Part shown: positions 1 to 14,323 of the stretch, piece after piece
Position numbering within the stretch: position 1 is the first letter of the stretch
Layout of the letters: each line of letters begins with the position of its first letter
Source: Petrolisthes cinctipes
Taxonomy: Eukaryota > Arthropoda > Malacostraca > Decapoda > Porcellanidae
DNA: 64,000 bases
Assembly (NCBI GenBank): GCA_033782935.1
Contig: JAWQEG010000079.1
Location: forward strand, 124,001-188,000
Reading direction: 5' to 3'
Notes under the pieces: model-generated
Told to the model about the DNA's origin: nothing
What the model saw: only the letters and a program-made list of their open reading frames with translations
Database searches by the model: none
Translations under genes and position numbers: made by a program

Positions 1-3000
1 TTACAGTGCTTGGACTGTAAATATCAACAGTCATTCATGGGTTGGTTGGTGTGTGGGTGTCATTACATTGCTTGGACTGTAAATAAAAACAGTCATTCAT
101 GGGGTGGTTGGTTGTTGGTGTAATTACAGTGCTTGAATTGTAAATATCAACAGTCATTCATTAGGTGGTAGGTGGGTGGGTATCATTACAGTGCTTGTAC
201 TGTAAATATCAACTGTCATTCATGGGGTGTGTCAGTGACATTACATTGCTTGTACACTAAATATCAACAGTCATTCATGGGCTTGTGGGTGTGTGTGTCA
301 TTACACTGCTTGGACTGTAAATATCAACTGTCATTCATGGGGTGTGTCGGTTAAATTACAGTGCTTGTACTGTAAATATCAACAGCCATTCATGGGTTGT
401 TGGGTGTGTGTGTCATTACTGTGCTTGGACTGTAAATATCAAATGTCCTTTATGGGGTGTGTCGGTGAAATTACAGTGCTAGTACTGTAAATATCAACAG
501 TCATTAATGGGTTGTTGGGTGTGTGTATCATTACAGTGCTTGGACTGTAAATATCAACAACCATTCATTGGTGGTGGGTGTTTGTGTGTCATTACAGTGC
601 TTGGACTGTTAATATATATCAACAGTCATTCATGGGGTAATGGGTGTGTTGGTGTCATTACAGTGCTTAAACTGTAAATATCAACTGTCTTTTATTAGGT
701 GGTGGGTGTCATTACAGGACTTAGACTGTAAATATCAACAGTCATTCATGGGGTGGTGAGTGTCATTACAGTGCTCGGACTGTAAATATCAACAGTCATT
801 CATGGGGTGGTGGGTGTGTGGGTGTCAATGCATTGCTTGGACTGTAACTATTAACAGTCATTCATGGGGTGGTGGGTGTGTGGGTGTCATTACAGTGTTT
901 GGACTGTAAATATTAACAGTCTTTCATGAGGTGGTGAGTGTGTGGGTGATATTACAGTGGTTGGACTGTAAATATTAACAGTCAGTCATGGGGTGGTGGG
1001 TGTGTGGGTGATATTACAGTGTTTGGACTGTAAATATCAACAGTCATTCATGGGGTGGTGGGTGTTTGTGTGTCATTACAGTGCTTGGACTGTTAATATA
1101 TATCAACAGTCATTCATGGGGTGGTTGGTGTGTGGGTGTTATTACAGTGCTTGGAGTGTAAATATTAACAGTCATTCATGGGAAGGTGGACTGTAAATAT
1201 CAACCATCATTAATGAGGTGGTGGGTGTCATTACAGTGCTTTGATTGTAAATATCAACAGTCATTCATGAGGTGGTGGATGTGTTGGTGTAAATACAGTG
1301 TTTGGAGAGCAAATATAACAGTCATTAATGTGGTGGTGGGTGTCATTACAGTACTTGGACTGTAAATATCAACAGTCATTCATGGAGTGGTGGATGTGTG
1401 GGTGTCATTACAGTGATTGGACTGTATATATCAACAGGCATTTATGGGGTTGTGTGTGTGAGGGTGTCATTACAGTGCTTGGTCTACAAATATCAATAGT
1501 CATTCATAGGGTGGTGGGTGTGATGATGTCATTACAGTGCTTGGACTGTAAATATCAACTGTCATTCATAGGGTGTCGGTGACATTACATTGCTTGTACT
1601 GTATATATCAACATTCATTCATGGGGTGGTGGGTGTGTTGGTGTCATTACATTGCTTGGACTGTAACTATCAACAGTCATTCATGGGATGGTTGGTGTTT
1701 GGGTGTCATTACAGTGTTTGGACTGTAAATATCAACAGACATTAATGGGGTGGTGCGTGTGTGGGTGTCATTACAACACTTGAACTGTAAATATCAACAG
1801 TCATTGATGGGGTGGTGGGTGTGTGGGTGTTATTACAGTGCTTGGACTGTAAATATTAACAGTCATTTATGAGGTGGTGGATGTGTGTGTGTTATTGCAG
1901 CACTTGAACTGTAAATATCAACAGTCAATTATTTAGTGGTGGATGTGTTTTTGTCATTACAGTGCTTGGACAGCAAATATAAACAGTCATTCATGGGGTG
2001 GTGGGTGTGCAGGTGTCATTACAGTGCTTGGACTGTTTATATTAACAGTCATTTATTTGATGGTGTGTGTGAGGGTGTCATTACAGTGCATGGACTACAA
2101 ATATCAATAGTCATTCATAGGGTGGCAGGTGTAAGGATGTCATTACAGTGCTTGGACTGTAAATATCAACTGTCATTCATGTGGTGTGTCAGTGACATTA
2201 GAGTGCTGGTACTGTAAATATCATCAGTCATTTATGGGTTGGTGGGTGTGGGTGTCATTACAGTGCTTGGACTGTAAATATCAACAGTCATTCTTTGGGT
2301 GGTGGGTGTTTGTGTGTCATTACAGTGCTTGGACTGTTAATATATATCAACAGTCATTTATGGGGTGGTGGTCGTGTAGGATTCATTACAGTGCTTGGAC
2401 TGTAAATATAAACCATCATTCATGGGGTGGTGGGTGTCAATACAGTGCTTTGACTGTAAATATCAACAGTCATTTATGGTGTGGTGGATGTCATTACAGT
2501 GCTTGGACTGTATATATCAACAGACATTCATGGGGTGGTGCATGTGTGGGTGTCGTTACAATGCTTGGACTGTAAATATCAACAGTCATTGATGGGGTGA
2601 TGGGTGTTTGTGTGTCATTACAGTGCTTGGAGTGTATATATATATTAACAGTCATTTATGGGGTGGTGGGTGTGTGGGATTCATTACAGTGCTTGGACTG
2701 TAAATATTAACTATCATTCATGGGGTATTGGGTGTCAATACAGTGCTTTGACTGTAAATATCAAGTCATTTATGGTGTTGTGAGTGTCATTACAGTGCTT
2801 GGACTGTATATATCAACAGACATTTATGGGGTGGTGCATGTGTGGGTGTCATTACAATGCTTGGACTGTAAATATCAACAGTCATTGATGGGGTGGTGGG
2901 TGTGTGGGTGTGATTACAGTGCTTGGACAGCAAATATCAACAGTCATTCGTGACGTGGTGGGTGTGAAGGTGTCATAACAGTGCTAGGACTGTTTATATT

Positions 3001-6000
3001 AACAGTCATTTATTGGATAGTGTGTGTGAGGGTGTCATTACAGTGCTTGGACTGTAAATATCAACAGTCATTCATTGGGTGGTGGGTGTTTGTGTGTCAT
3101 TACAGTGCTTGGACTGTTAATATATATCAACAGTCATTTATAGGGTGGTAGGTGTGTAGGATTCATTACAGTGCTTGGACTGTAAATATCAACGATCATT
3201 CTTAGGGTGGTGGTAGTCAATACAGTGCTTTGACTGTAAATATCAACAGTCATTTATGGTGTGGTGGGTGTCATTACAGTGCTTGGAATGTATATATCAA
3301 CAGACATTCATGGGGTGGTGCATGTGTAGGTGTCATTACAATGCTTGGACTGTAAATATCAACAGTCATTGATGGGGTGGTGGGTGTGTGGGTGTGATTA
3401 CCGTGCTTGGACTGTAAATATCAACAGTCATTCATGGGGTGGTGTGTTTGAGGGATTCATTACAGTGCTTGGACTGTAAATATCAACAGTCAATCATGGG
3501 GTGGTTGGAGTGTTGGTGTCATTAAAGTGCAAGGACTGCAAATATCAACAGTCATTGATGGGGTGGTGGGTGTGTAGGTGTCATTACAGTGCGAGGACTG
3601 TAAATATCAACCATCATTTATAAGGTGGTGGGTGTGATTACAGTGCTTTGACTGTAAATATCAACAGTCATTTATGTGTTGGTGGGTGTGTGTGTTCTTA
3701 CAATGCTTGGACTGTAAATATCATCAGTCATTCATGGGTTGGTGGGTGTGTGTGTTTCATTACAGTGCTTGGACTGTTAATATATATCAAGATCATTCAT
3801 GGGGTGGTGGGTGTGTAGGTGTCATTACAGTGCTTGGATTGTAAATATATCAACCGACATTTATGGGGTGGTGGGTGTCATTACCGTGCTTTAACTGTAA
3901 ATATCATCAGTCATTCATGGGTTGGTAGGTGTGTGTGTCATTACAGTGCTTGGACTGAAAATATCAACATTAATTCATGGGGTGGTGGGTGTGTGTGTGT
4001 GTTATTACAGTGCTTGGACTGCAAATATCAACAGTCATTCATGGAGTGGTGGACTGTAAATATCAACTGTCATTAATGGGTTGGTGGGTGTCATTACAGT
4101 GCTTTGACTGTAAATATCAACAGTCATTCATGGGGTGGTGGATGTGTGGGTGTCATTACAGTGCTTGAATTACATATATCAACAGTCATTTATGGGGTGG
4201 TGGGTGTCATTACAGTGCTTGGACTGTAAATATCAACAGTCATTCATGGGGTTGTGGATGTGTGGGTGTCATTGCAGTGCTTGGACTTTAAATATTAACA
4301 GACATTTATGGGGTGGTGGGTGTGTGTGTCATTACAATGCTTGGACTGTAAATATCAACAGTCATTGATGGGGTGGTGGGTGCGTGGGTGTCATTGCAGT
4401 GCTTGGACTGTATTTATCAACAGTCATTTATGGGGTGGTGGGTGTAAGGGAGTCATTACAATGCTTGGACAACAAATATCAATAGTCATATATAGGGTGG
4501 TGGGTGTTAGGGTGTCATTACAATGCTTGGACTGTAAATATCAACAGTCATTCATGGGGTGGTGGGTGTCATTAAAGTGCTTGGACTGTAAATATCAACA
4601 GTCATTCATTGTGTGGTGGGTGTGTGGGTGTCATTACAGTGCTTGGACTATAAACATCAACAGTCATTTATTGGTGGTGGGTGTGTTGGTGTCATTACAG
4701 TGCTTGGACGGTAAATATCAACAGTCATTCATGGGGTGGGGGTTGTGGGTGTCATTACAGTGCTAGGACTGTAAATATCAACAGTCATTCATGGAGTGGT
4801 CAGTGTGTGGATGTCATTACAGTGCTTGGACTGTAAATATCAACAGTCTTTCATAGGGTGGTGGGTGTGTGTTTCCTTACAGTGCTTGAACTGTTAATAT
4901 ATATCAACAGTCATACATTGGGTGGTGGGTGTGTAGGTGTCATTACACTGCTTGGACTGTAAATATCAACCATCATTCATGGGGTGGTGGGTGTCATTAC
5001 AGTGCTTTGACTGTAAATATCAACAGTCTTTTATGGGGTGGTGGGTGTGTGGGTGTCATTACAGTGCTTGGACTGTAACTATCAACAGTCATTCATGGGG
5101 TTGTGGGTGTGTGGGTTTTTATTACAATGTTTGAAGTGTAAATATCAACAGTCATTGATGGGGTGGTGGGTGTGTGGGTGTCATTACAGTGCTTGGACTA
5201 TAAATATCAACAGTCTTTCATAGGGTGGTGGGTGTGAGGGTGTCATTACTGTGCTTGGACTATAAATATCAATAGTCATTCATAGGGTGGTGTGTCTGAG
5301 GGTGTCATTACAGTGCTTGGACTGTAAATATTGTAAATATCAACAGTCAGTTGTGGGATGGTGGGTGTGTAGGTGTCATTACAGTGCTTGGACTGTAAAT
5401 ATCAACATCCATTTATGGGGTGGTGTGTGTCATAACAGTGCTGAAACTGTAAACATCAACAGACATTCATGGGGGGTGGATATGTGGGTGTCATTACAGT
5501 GCTTGGACAACAAATATCAACAGTCAATCATGGGGTGGTTGGTGTGTGGGTGTCATTACAGTGCTTGAACTGTAAATATCAACATTCAGTCATGGGGTGT
5601 TTGGTGTGTGTGTGTCATTACAGCGCTTGGAGTGTAAGTATCAACAGTTATTCTTGGGGTGTTGGGAGTGTGGGTGTCATTACAGTGATTGGACTATAAA
5701 TATCAACAGTCATTCATGGGGTGGTGGGTGTGTGGGTGTCATTACAGTGCCTAGACTGTAAATATCAACATTCATTCTTGGGGTGGTGGTTGTCATTACA
5801 GTGCTTGGATTGTAAATATCAACAGTCATAAATTGTTTGGTTGGTGTGGGGGTGTCATTACAGTGCTTGGACTGTAAATATCAACTGTCATTCTTGAGGT
5901 TTGTGGGTGCCATTACCGTGCTTATACTGTGAATATCAACAGTCATTCATAGGTTGGTGGGTGTGTGTGTTATTTCCGTGCTTGGACAGTAAATATCAAC

Positions 6001-6016
6001 AGTCATTCATAGGGTG

Positions 6017-6040
6017 GTGTGTGTGTGTGTGTGTGTGTGT
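6017..6040 (+). repeat. (GT)n microsatellite inside a satellite tail
   Basis: Twelve GT units in a row, an expansion of the GTGTGTGG part of the monomer tail. The following monomer starts TTTTACAG in place of CATTACAG. Confidence 0.8.
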
Positions 6041-7809
6041 TTTTACAGTGCATGGACCGTAAATATCAACTGTCATTCAGGGGATGGTGGATGGTAAATA
6101 TCAACTGTCATTAATGGGGTGGTGGGTGTCATTACATTGCTTTGACAGTAATTATTAACAGTCATTCATTGGGTAGTGGATGTGTGGGTGTCATTACAGA
6201 ACTTGGACTGCAAATATCAACAGTCATTTATGGGGTGGTGGTTGTCAATACAGTGCTTTGACTGTAAATATCAACAGTCATTCATGGGGTTGTGGATGTG
6301 TGGGTGTTATTACAGTGCTTGGACTGTAAATATTAACAGACATTCATGGGGTGGTGGATGTGTGTGTGTCATTACAATGCTTGGACTGTAAATATCAACA
6401 GTCATTGATGATGTGGTGGGTGTTTGGGTGTCATTACAGTGCTTGGACTGTATATATCATAAGTCATTCATGGGGTGGTGGGTGTGCGGGTGTTATTACA
6501 GTGCTTGGACTGTAAATATCAACAGTCATTAATTGGGTAGTGCATGTGAGGGTGTCATTACAGGTCTTGGACTGTGAATTTAAACAGTCATTCATGGGAT
6601 GGTGGATGTGTGTGTGTTATTACAGTGCTTGGACTGTAAATATCAACAGTCATTCATGGGGTGGTTGGTGTGTTAGTATCATTACAGTGCTAGGACTGTA
6701 AATATCAACAGTCATTCATGGGGTGGTGCATGTGAGGGTGTCATTACAGTGCTTGGATTGTAAATATCAATAGTCATTCATGGGGTGGTGGATGTGTGTG
6801 TGTTATTACAGTACTTGGACTGTAAATATCAACAGTCATTCATGGGGTGGTGGATGTGTGGGTGTCATTACAGTGTTTGGACTGTAAATATTAACAGACA
6901 TTCATGGGGTGGTGGATGTGTGTGTGTCATTTCAATGCTTGGACTGTAAATATCAACAGTCTTTGATGATGTGGTGGGTGTGTGGGTGTTATTATAGTGA
7001 TTGGACTGTAAATATCAACAGTCATTAATCGGGGTAGTGAGTGTGAGGGTGTCATTACAGTGCTTGGACTGTAAATATCTACAGTAATTCATGGGATGGT
7101 GGATGTGTGTGTGTTATTACAGTGCTTGGACTGTAAATATCAACAGTCATTCATGGGGTGGTTGGTGTGTTGGTATCATTACAGTGCTAGGACTGTAAAT
7201 ATCAACAGTCATTCATAGGTGGTGGGTGTGTGGGTGTCATTACAGTGCTTGGACGACTGAATATATCAATAGTCATTCATGGGGTGGTGGGTGTGAGTGT
7301 GTTATTACAGTGCTTGGACTGTAAATATCAACAGTCATTCATGGGGTGGTGCATGTGAGGGTGTCATTACAGTGCTTGGACTGTAAATATCAACAGTCAT
7401 TCATGGGGTGGTGGATGTGTGTGTGTTATTACAGTGCTTGGACTGTAAATATCAACAGTCATTCATGGGGTGGTGGGTGTGTGGGTGTCATTACAGTTCT
7501 TGGACAGCAAATATCAACAATCATTCATAGGGTGGTGGGTGTGTGGGTGTCATTACAGTGCTTGGACTGTAAATATCAACAGTCAGTCATGGAGTGGTTA
7601 GTGTGTGTTATTACAGTGCTTGGACTGTAAGTATCAACAGTCATTCATGGGGTGAGGTTTGGAGTGTTGGTGTCATTACAGTGCTAGGACTGTAAATATC
7701 AACAGTCATTCATGGGGTGGTGGGTTTGTTGGTGTCATTACAGTGCCTAGACTGTAAATATCAACAGTCATTCATAGGGTGGTTGGTGTCATTACAGTGC
7801 TTGGATTGT

Positions 7810-10800
7810 AAATATCAACAGTCATTCATGGGTTGGTGGGTGTGTGTGTTATTACAGTGCTTGGACTGTAAATATCAACAGTCATTCAAGGGTTGTGGGG
7901 TGTGTGTGTGTCATTACAGTGATTGGACTGTTAATATATATCAACAGTCATTCATGGGGTGGGGGGTATGTAGGTGTTATGACCGTGCTTGGAACGTAAT
8001 ATAAACTATTATTTATGGGGTGGTGGGTGTCATTACCGTGCTTTAACTGTAAATATCAACAGTCATTCATGGGGTGGTGCATGTGTGGGTGTCATTACAG
8101 TGCTTGGACTGTAAATATCAACAGTCATTCATGGGGTGGTGGGTGTGTGTGTGTTATTACACTTTATTGACTGTAAATATCAACAGTCATTCATGGAGTG
8201 GTCGACTGTAAATATCAACCATCATTAATAGGGTGTTGTGTGTCATTATAGTGCTTTGACTATAAATATCAACAGTCATTCATGGGGTGGTGGATGTGTG
8301 GGTGTCATTACAGTGCTTGGACTGCATATATCAACAGTTATTCATGGGTTGGTTGTTGTGAGGGTGTCATTACAGTGCTTGAACAACAAATATCAATTGT
8401 CATTCATAGGGTGGTGGATGTGAGGGTGTCATTACAATGCTTGGACTGTAAACATCAACAGTCATTCATGGGGTGGTGGGTGTTAGGGTGTCATTACAGT
8501 GCTTGGACTGTAAATATCAACAGTCATGGTGGGTGTCATTACAGAGCTTGAACTGTAAATATCAACAGTCATTCATAGGGATGTGGATGTGTGGGTGTCA
8601 TTACAGAGCTTGGACTGTAAATATTACCAGAAATTTATGGGGTGGTGGGTGTGTGTGTGTCATTAATATGCTTGGACTGTAAATATCAACGGTCATTGAT
8701 GGGGTGGTGGGTGTGTGGGTGTCATTACAGTATTTGGACTGTATTTTCAACAGTCATTCATGGGGTGGTGGTTGTGAGGGTGTCATTACAGTGCTTGAAC
8801 AACAAATATCAATAGTCATTCATAGGGTGGTGGAAGTGAGGGTGTCATTACAATGCTTGGACTGTAATCATCAACAGTCATTCATGGGGTGGTGGGTGTT
8901 AGGGTGTCATTACTGTGCTTGGACAATAAATATCAATAGTCATTCATAGGGTGGTGTGTCTGAGGGTGTCATTACAGTGCTAGGACTGTAAATATCAACA
9001 GTCAGTCGTGGGATGGTGGGTGTGTAGGTGTCATTACAGTGCTTGGACTGTAAATATCAACATCCATTTATGGGGTGGTGTGTGTCATTACAGTGCTTAA
9101 ACTGTAAATATCAACAGTCATTCATGGGGTGGTGGTTGTGAGGGTGTCATTACAGTGCTTGAACAATAAATATCAATAGTCATTTATAGGGTGGTGGATG
9201 TGAGGGTGTCATTACAATGCTAGGACTGTAGACATCAACAGTCATTCATGGGGTGGTGGGTGTTAGGGTGTCATTACAGTGCTTGGACTGTAAATATCAA
9301 CAGTCATTCATGGATTGGTGGGTTTGGGGGTGTCATTACAGTGCTTGGACTGTAAATATCAACAGTCATTAATGGAGTGGTCAGTGTGTGGATGTCATTA
9401 CAGTGCTTGGATTGTAAATATCAACTGTCTTTCATGGGGTGGTGTTTGTGTGTGTGTCATTACAGTGCTTGGACTGTTAATATATATCAAAGGTAATTCA
9501 TTGGGTGGTGTGTGTGGAAGTGTCATTACAGTGCTCTGACTGTATATATCAGCGATGATTCATGTGGTGGTGGGTGTCATTACAGTGCTTGGACTGTATA
9601 TATCAACAATCATTCATAGGGTGGTGGGTGTGTGGGTGTCATTACATTGCTTGGACTATGACTATCAACAGTCATTTATGGGGTGGTGGATGTGTGGGTA
9701 TCATTACAATGCTTTGACTGTTAATATCAACAGTCAATGATGGGGTGGTGGGTGAGTGGCTGTCATTACAGTGCTTGAACTGTAGATATCAACAGTCATT
9801 TATGGGGTGGTGGGTGTGAGGGTGTCATTACAGTGTTTGGACTATAAATATCAATAGTCATTCATAGGGTGGTGGGTCTGAGGGTGTCATTACAGTGCAT
9901 GGACTGTAAATGTCAACAGTCAGTCATGGGATAGTGGGTGTGTAGGTGTCATTACAGTGCTTGGACTGTAAATATCAAAATCCATTTATGGGATGGTAGG
10001 TTTCATTACAGTGCTTGTGGGGTGGTGGATATGTATGTGTCATTACAGTGCTTGGACATCAAATGTTAACAGTCAATCATGGGGTGGTGGGTGTGTGGGT
10101 GTCATTACACTGCTTGGACTGTAAATATAAAGAGTCAGTCATGGGGTGGTTGGTGTGTGTGTGTCATTACAGTGCTTGGACTGTAAGTATCAACAGTTAC
10201 TCATGGGGTGTTGGGAGTGTGGGTGTCATTACAGTGATTGGACTGTAAATATCAACAGTCATTCATGGGGTTGTGGATGTGGTGGTGTCATTACAGTGCC
10301 TAGACTGCAAATATCAACAGTCATTAATGGGGTGGTGGTTGTCATTACAGTGCTTGGATTGTAAATATCAACAGTCATTCATAGTTTGGTTGGTGTGTGG
10401 GTGTCATTACAGTGCTTGGACTGTAAATATCAACTGTCATTCCTGAAGTTTGTGGGTGCCATTACAGTTCTTGGACTATACATATCAACAGTCATTCATT
10501 GGGTGGTGTGTGTGTGTGTTATTACAGTGCATGGACTGTAAATATTAATAGTCATTCATGGGGTGGTGGACTGTAAATATCAACCATCATTAATGGGGTA
10601 TTGGGTGTCATTACATTGCTTTGGCTGTAAATATTAATAGTCATTCATTGGGTGGTGGATGTGTGGGTGTCATTACAGTCCTTGGACTGCAAATATCAAC
10701 AGTCATTTATGGGGTGGTTGTGTCATTACAGTGCTTGGACTGTATATATCAATAGTCATTCATGGTGTGGTGGGTGTGAGGGTGTTATTAAAGTGCTTGG

Positions 10801-11915
10801 ACTGTAAATATCAATAGTCATTCATGGGGTCGTGCATGTGAGGGTGTCATTACAGTGCTTGGACTTAAAATATCAACAGTCATTCATGGGGTTGTGGGTG
10901 TGTGTGTGTTATTACAGTGCTTGGATTGTAAATATCAACAGTCATTCATGTGGTGGTAGATGTGTGGGTGTCATAACAGTGCTTGAACAGCAAATATCAA
11001 CAGTCATTCATGGAGATGTGGGTGTGTGGGTGTCATTACACTGATTGGACTGTAAATATCAACAGTCATTCATGGGATTGTGGGTGTCATTACAGTGCTT
11101 GGATTGTAAATATCAACAGTCATTTATTGGTTGGTTGGTGTGTGTGTCATTACAGTGCTTGGACTGCAAATATCAACTGTCATTTATGGGGTGGTGGGTC
11201 TGTAGTTGTCATTACGGTGCTTGGACTGTAAATATCAACCGTCATTTATGGGGTGGTTGGTGTCATTACCGTGCTTTGACTGTAAATATCAACAGTCATT
11301 CATGGGTTGGTGGTTGTGTTTGTCATTACAGTGCTTGGACTGTAAATATCAACAGTCATTTATGGGGTGGTGTGTGTGTGTGTGTTATTACAGTGCTTGG
11401 ACCTTAAATATCAACTGTTATTCATAGTGTAGTGGACTGTAAATATCAACCATCATTAATGGGGTGGTGGGTATCATTACAGGGCCTTGACTGTAAATAT
11501 CAACAGTCATTCATCGGGTGGTGGATGTGTGGGTGTCATTACAGTGCTTGGACTGCATATATCAGCAGTCATTCATTGGTGGTGGGTGTCATTACAGTGC
11601 TTGGACTGTACATATTGACAGTCATTTATAGGGATGTGGATGTGTGGGTGTCATTACAGTGTTTGGACTGTAAATATTAACAGACATTTATGGGGTGGTG
11701 GGTGTGTGTGTCATTACAATGCTTGTACTGTAAATATCAATAGTCATTCATAGGGTGGTGGGTGTGAGGGTGTCATTACAATGCTTGGAATGTAAATATC
11801 AACAGTCATTTATGGGGTTGTGGTTGTGTGGGTGTCATTACCGTGCTTGGACTGTAACTATCAACAGTAATTCATGGGGTGGTGGGTGTGTTGATGTCAT
11901 TGCAATACTTGGACT
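7810..11915 (+). repeat. 4.1-kb higher-order satellite repeat, copy 1
   Basis: A block of many monomers whose order of variants recurs downstream. Landmarks are the GGGGGGTATGTAGG monomer near 7960, a truncated monomer at about 8525 (CAGTCATGGTGGGTGTC), TGTATTTTCAACAG near 8740 and GGACATCAAATGTTAACAG near 10055. The first 2.2 kb matches 11916-14120 at an offset of 4108. The second part matches 16555-18480 at an offset of 6542. This copy lost about one monomer near 10015 relative to copy 3. Block edges are approximate. Confidence 0.85.
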
Positions 11916-14323
11916 GTAAATATCAACAGTCATTCATGGGTTGGTGGGTGTGTGTGTTATTACAGTGCTTGGACTGTAAATATCAACAGTCATTCAAGGG
12001 TTGTGGGGTGTGTGTGTGTCATTACAGTGCTTGGACTGTTAATATATATCAACAGTCATTCATGGGGTGGGGGGTATGTAGGTGTTATAACCGTGCTTGG
12101 AACGTAATATAAACTATTATTTATGGGGTGGTGGGTGTCATTACCGTGCTTTAACTGTAAATATCAACAGTCATTCATGGGGTGGTGCATGTGTGGGTGT
12201 CATTACAGTGCTTGGACTGTAAATATCAACAGTCATTCATGGGGTGGTGGGTGTGTGTGTGTTATTACACTTCATTGACTGTAAATATCAACAGTCATTC
12301 ATGGAGTGGTCGACTGTAAATATCAACCATCATTAATAGGGTGTTGTGTGTCATTACAGTGCTTTGACTATAAATATCAACAGTCATTCATGGGGTGGTG
12401 GATGTGTGGGTGTCATTACAGTGCTTGGACTGCATATATCAACAGTTATTCATGGGGTGGTGGTTGTGAGGGTGTCATTACAGTGCTTGAACAACAAATA
12501 TCAATAGTCATTCATAGGGTGGTGGATGTGAGGGTGTCATTACAATGCTTGGACTGTAAACATCAACAGTCATTCATGGGGTGGTGGGTGTTAGGGTGTC
12601 ATTACAGTGCTTGGACTGTAAATATCAACAGTCATGGTGGGTGTCATTACAGAGCTTGGACTGTAAATATCAACAGTCATTCATAGGGATGTGGATGTGT
12701 GGGTGTCATTACAGAGCTTGGACTGTAAATATTAACAGAAATTTATGGGGTGGTGGGTGTGTGTGTGTCATTAAAATGCTTGGACTGTAAATATCAACGG
12801 TCATTGATGGGGTGGTTGGTGTGTGGGTGTCATTACAGTATTTGGACTGTATTTTCAACAGTCATTCATGGGGTGGTGGTTGTGAGGGTGTCATTACAGT
12901 GCTTGAACAACAAATATCAATAGTCATTCATAGGGTGGTGGAAGTGAGGGTGTCATTACAATGCTTGGACTGTAATCATCAACAGTCATTCATGGGGTGT
13001 TGGGTGTTAGGGTGTCATTACTGTGCTTGGACAATAAATATCAATAGTCATTCATAGGGTGGTGTGTCTGAGGGTGTCATTACAGTGCTAGGACTGTAAA
13101 TATCAACAGTCAGTCGTGGGATGGTGGGTGTGTAGGTGTCATTACAGTGCTTGGACTGTAAATATCAACATCCATTTATGGGGTGGTGTGTGTCATTACA
13201 GTGCTTAAACTGTAAATATCAACAGTCATTCATGGGGTGGTGGTTGTGAGGGTGTCATTACAGTGCTTGAACAACAAATATCAATAGTCATTTTTAGGTT
13301 GGTGGATGTGAGGGTGTCATTACAATGCTAGGACTGTAGACATCAACAGTCATTCATGGGGTGGTGGGTGTTAGGGTGTCATTACAGTGCTTGGACTGTA
13401 AATATCAACAGTCATTCATGGATTGGTGGGTTTGGGGGTGTCATTACAGTGCTTGGACTGTAAATATCAACAGTCATTAATGGAGTGGTCAGTGTGTGGA
13501 TGTCATTACAGTGCTTGGATTGTAAATATCAACTGTCTTTCATGGGGTGGTGTTTGTGTGTGTGTCATTACAGTGCTTGGACTGTTAATATATATCAAAG
13601 GTAATTCATTGGGTGGTGTGTGTGGAAGTGTCATTACAGTGCTCTGACTGTATATATCAACGATGATTCATGTGGTGGTGGGTGTCATTACAGTGCTTGG
13701 ACTGTATATATCAACAATCATTCATAGGGTGGTGGGTGTGTGGGTGTCATTACATTGCTTGGACTATGACTATCAACAGTCATTTATGGGGTGGTGGGTG
13801 TGTGGGTATCATTACAATGCTTTGACTGTTAATATCAACAGTCATTGATGGGGTGGTGGGTGAGTGGCTGTCATTACAGTGCTTGAACTGTAGATATCAA
13901 CAGTCATTTATGGGGTGGTGGGTGTGAGGGTGTCATTACAGTGTTTGGACTATAAATATCAATAGTCATTCATAGGGTGGTGGGTCTGAGGGTGTCATTA
14001 CAGTGCATGGACTGTAAATGTCAACAGTCAGTCATGGGATAGTGGGTGTGTAGGTGTCATTACAGTGCTTGGACTGTAAATATCAACAGTCATTCATGGG
14101 GTGGTGGATATGTATGTGTCATTACAGGGCTTGGACATCAAATGTTAACAGTCAATCATGGGGTGGTGGGTGTGTGGGTGTCATTACACTGCTTGGACTG
14201 TAAATATAAAGAGTCAGTCATGGGGTGGTTGGTGTGTGTGTGTCATTACAGTGCTTGGACTGTAAGTATCAACAGTTACTCATGGGGTGGTGGGTGTGAG
14301 GGTGTCATTACAATGCTTGGAAT
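11916..14323 (+). repeat. Higher-order satellite repeat, copy 2 (internally deleted)
   Basis: Matches copy 1 at an offset of 4108 up to about 14280, then jumps to monomers resembling the end of the block (ACAATGCTTGGAATG, as near 11780). About 1.6 kb is missing. Identity to copies 1 and 3 is high; the same private variants are seen, including CAGTCATGGTGGG near 12632. Confidence 0.85.
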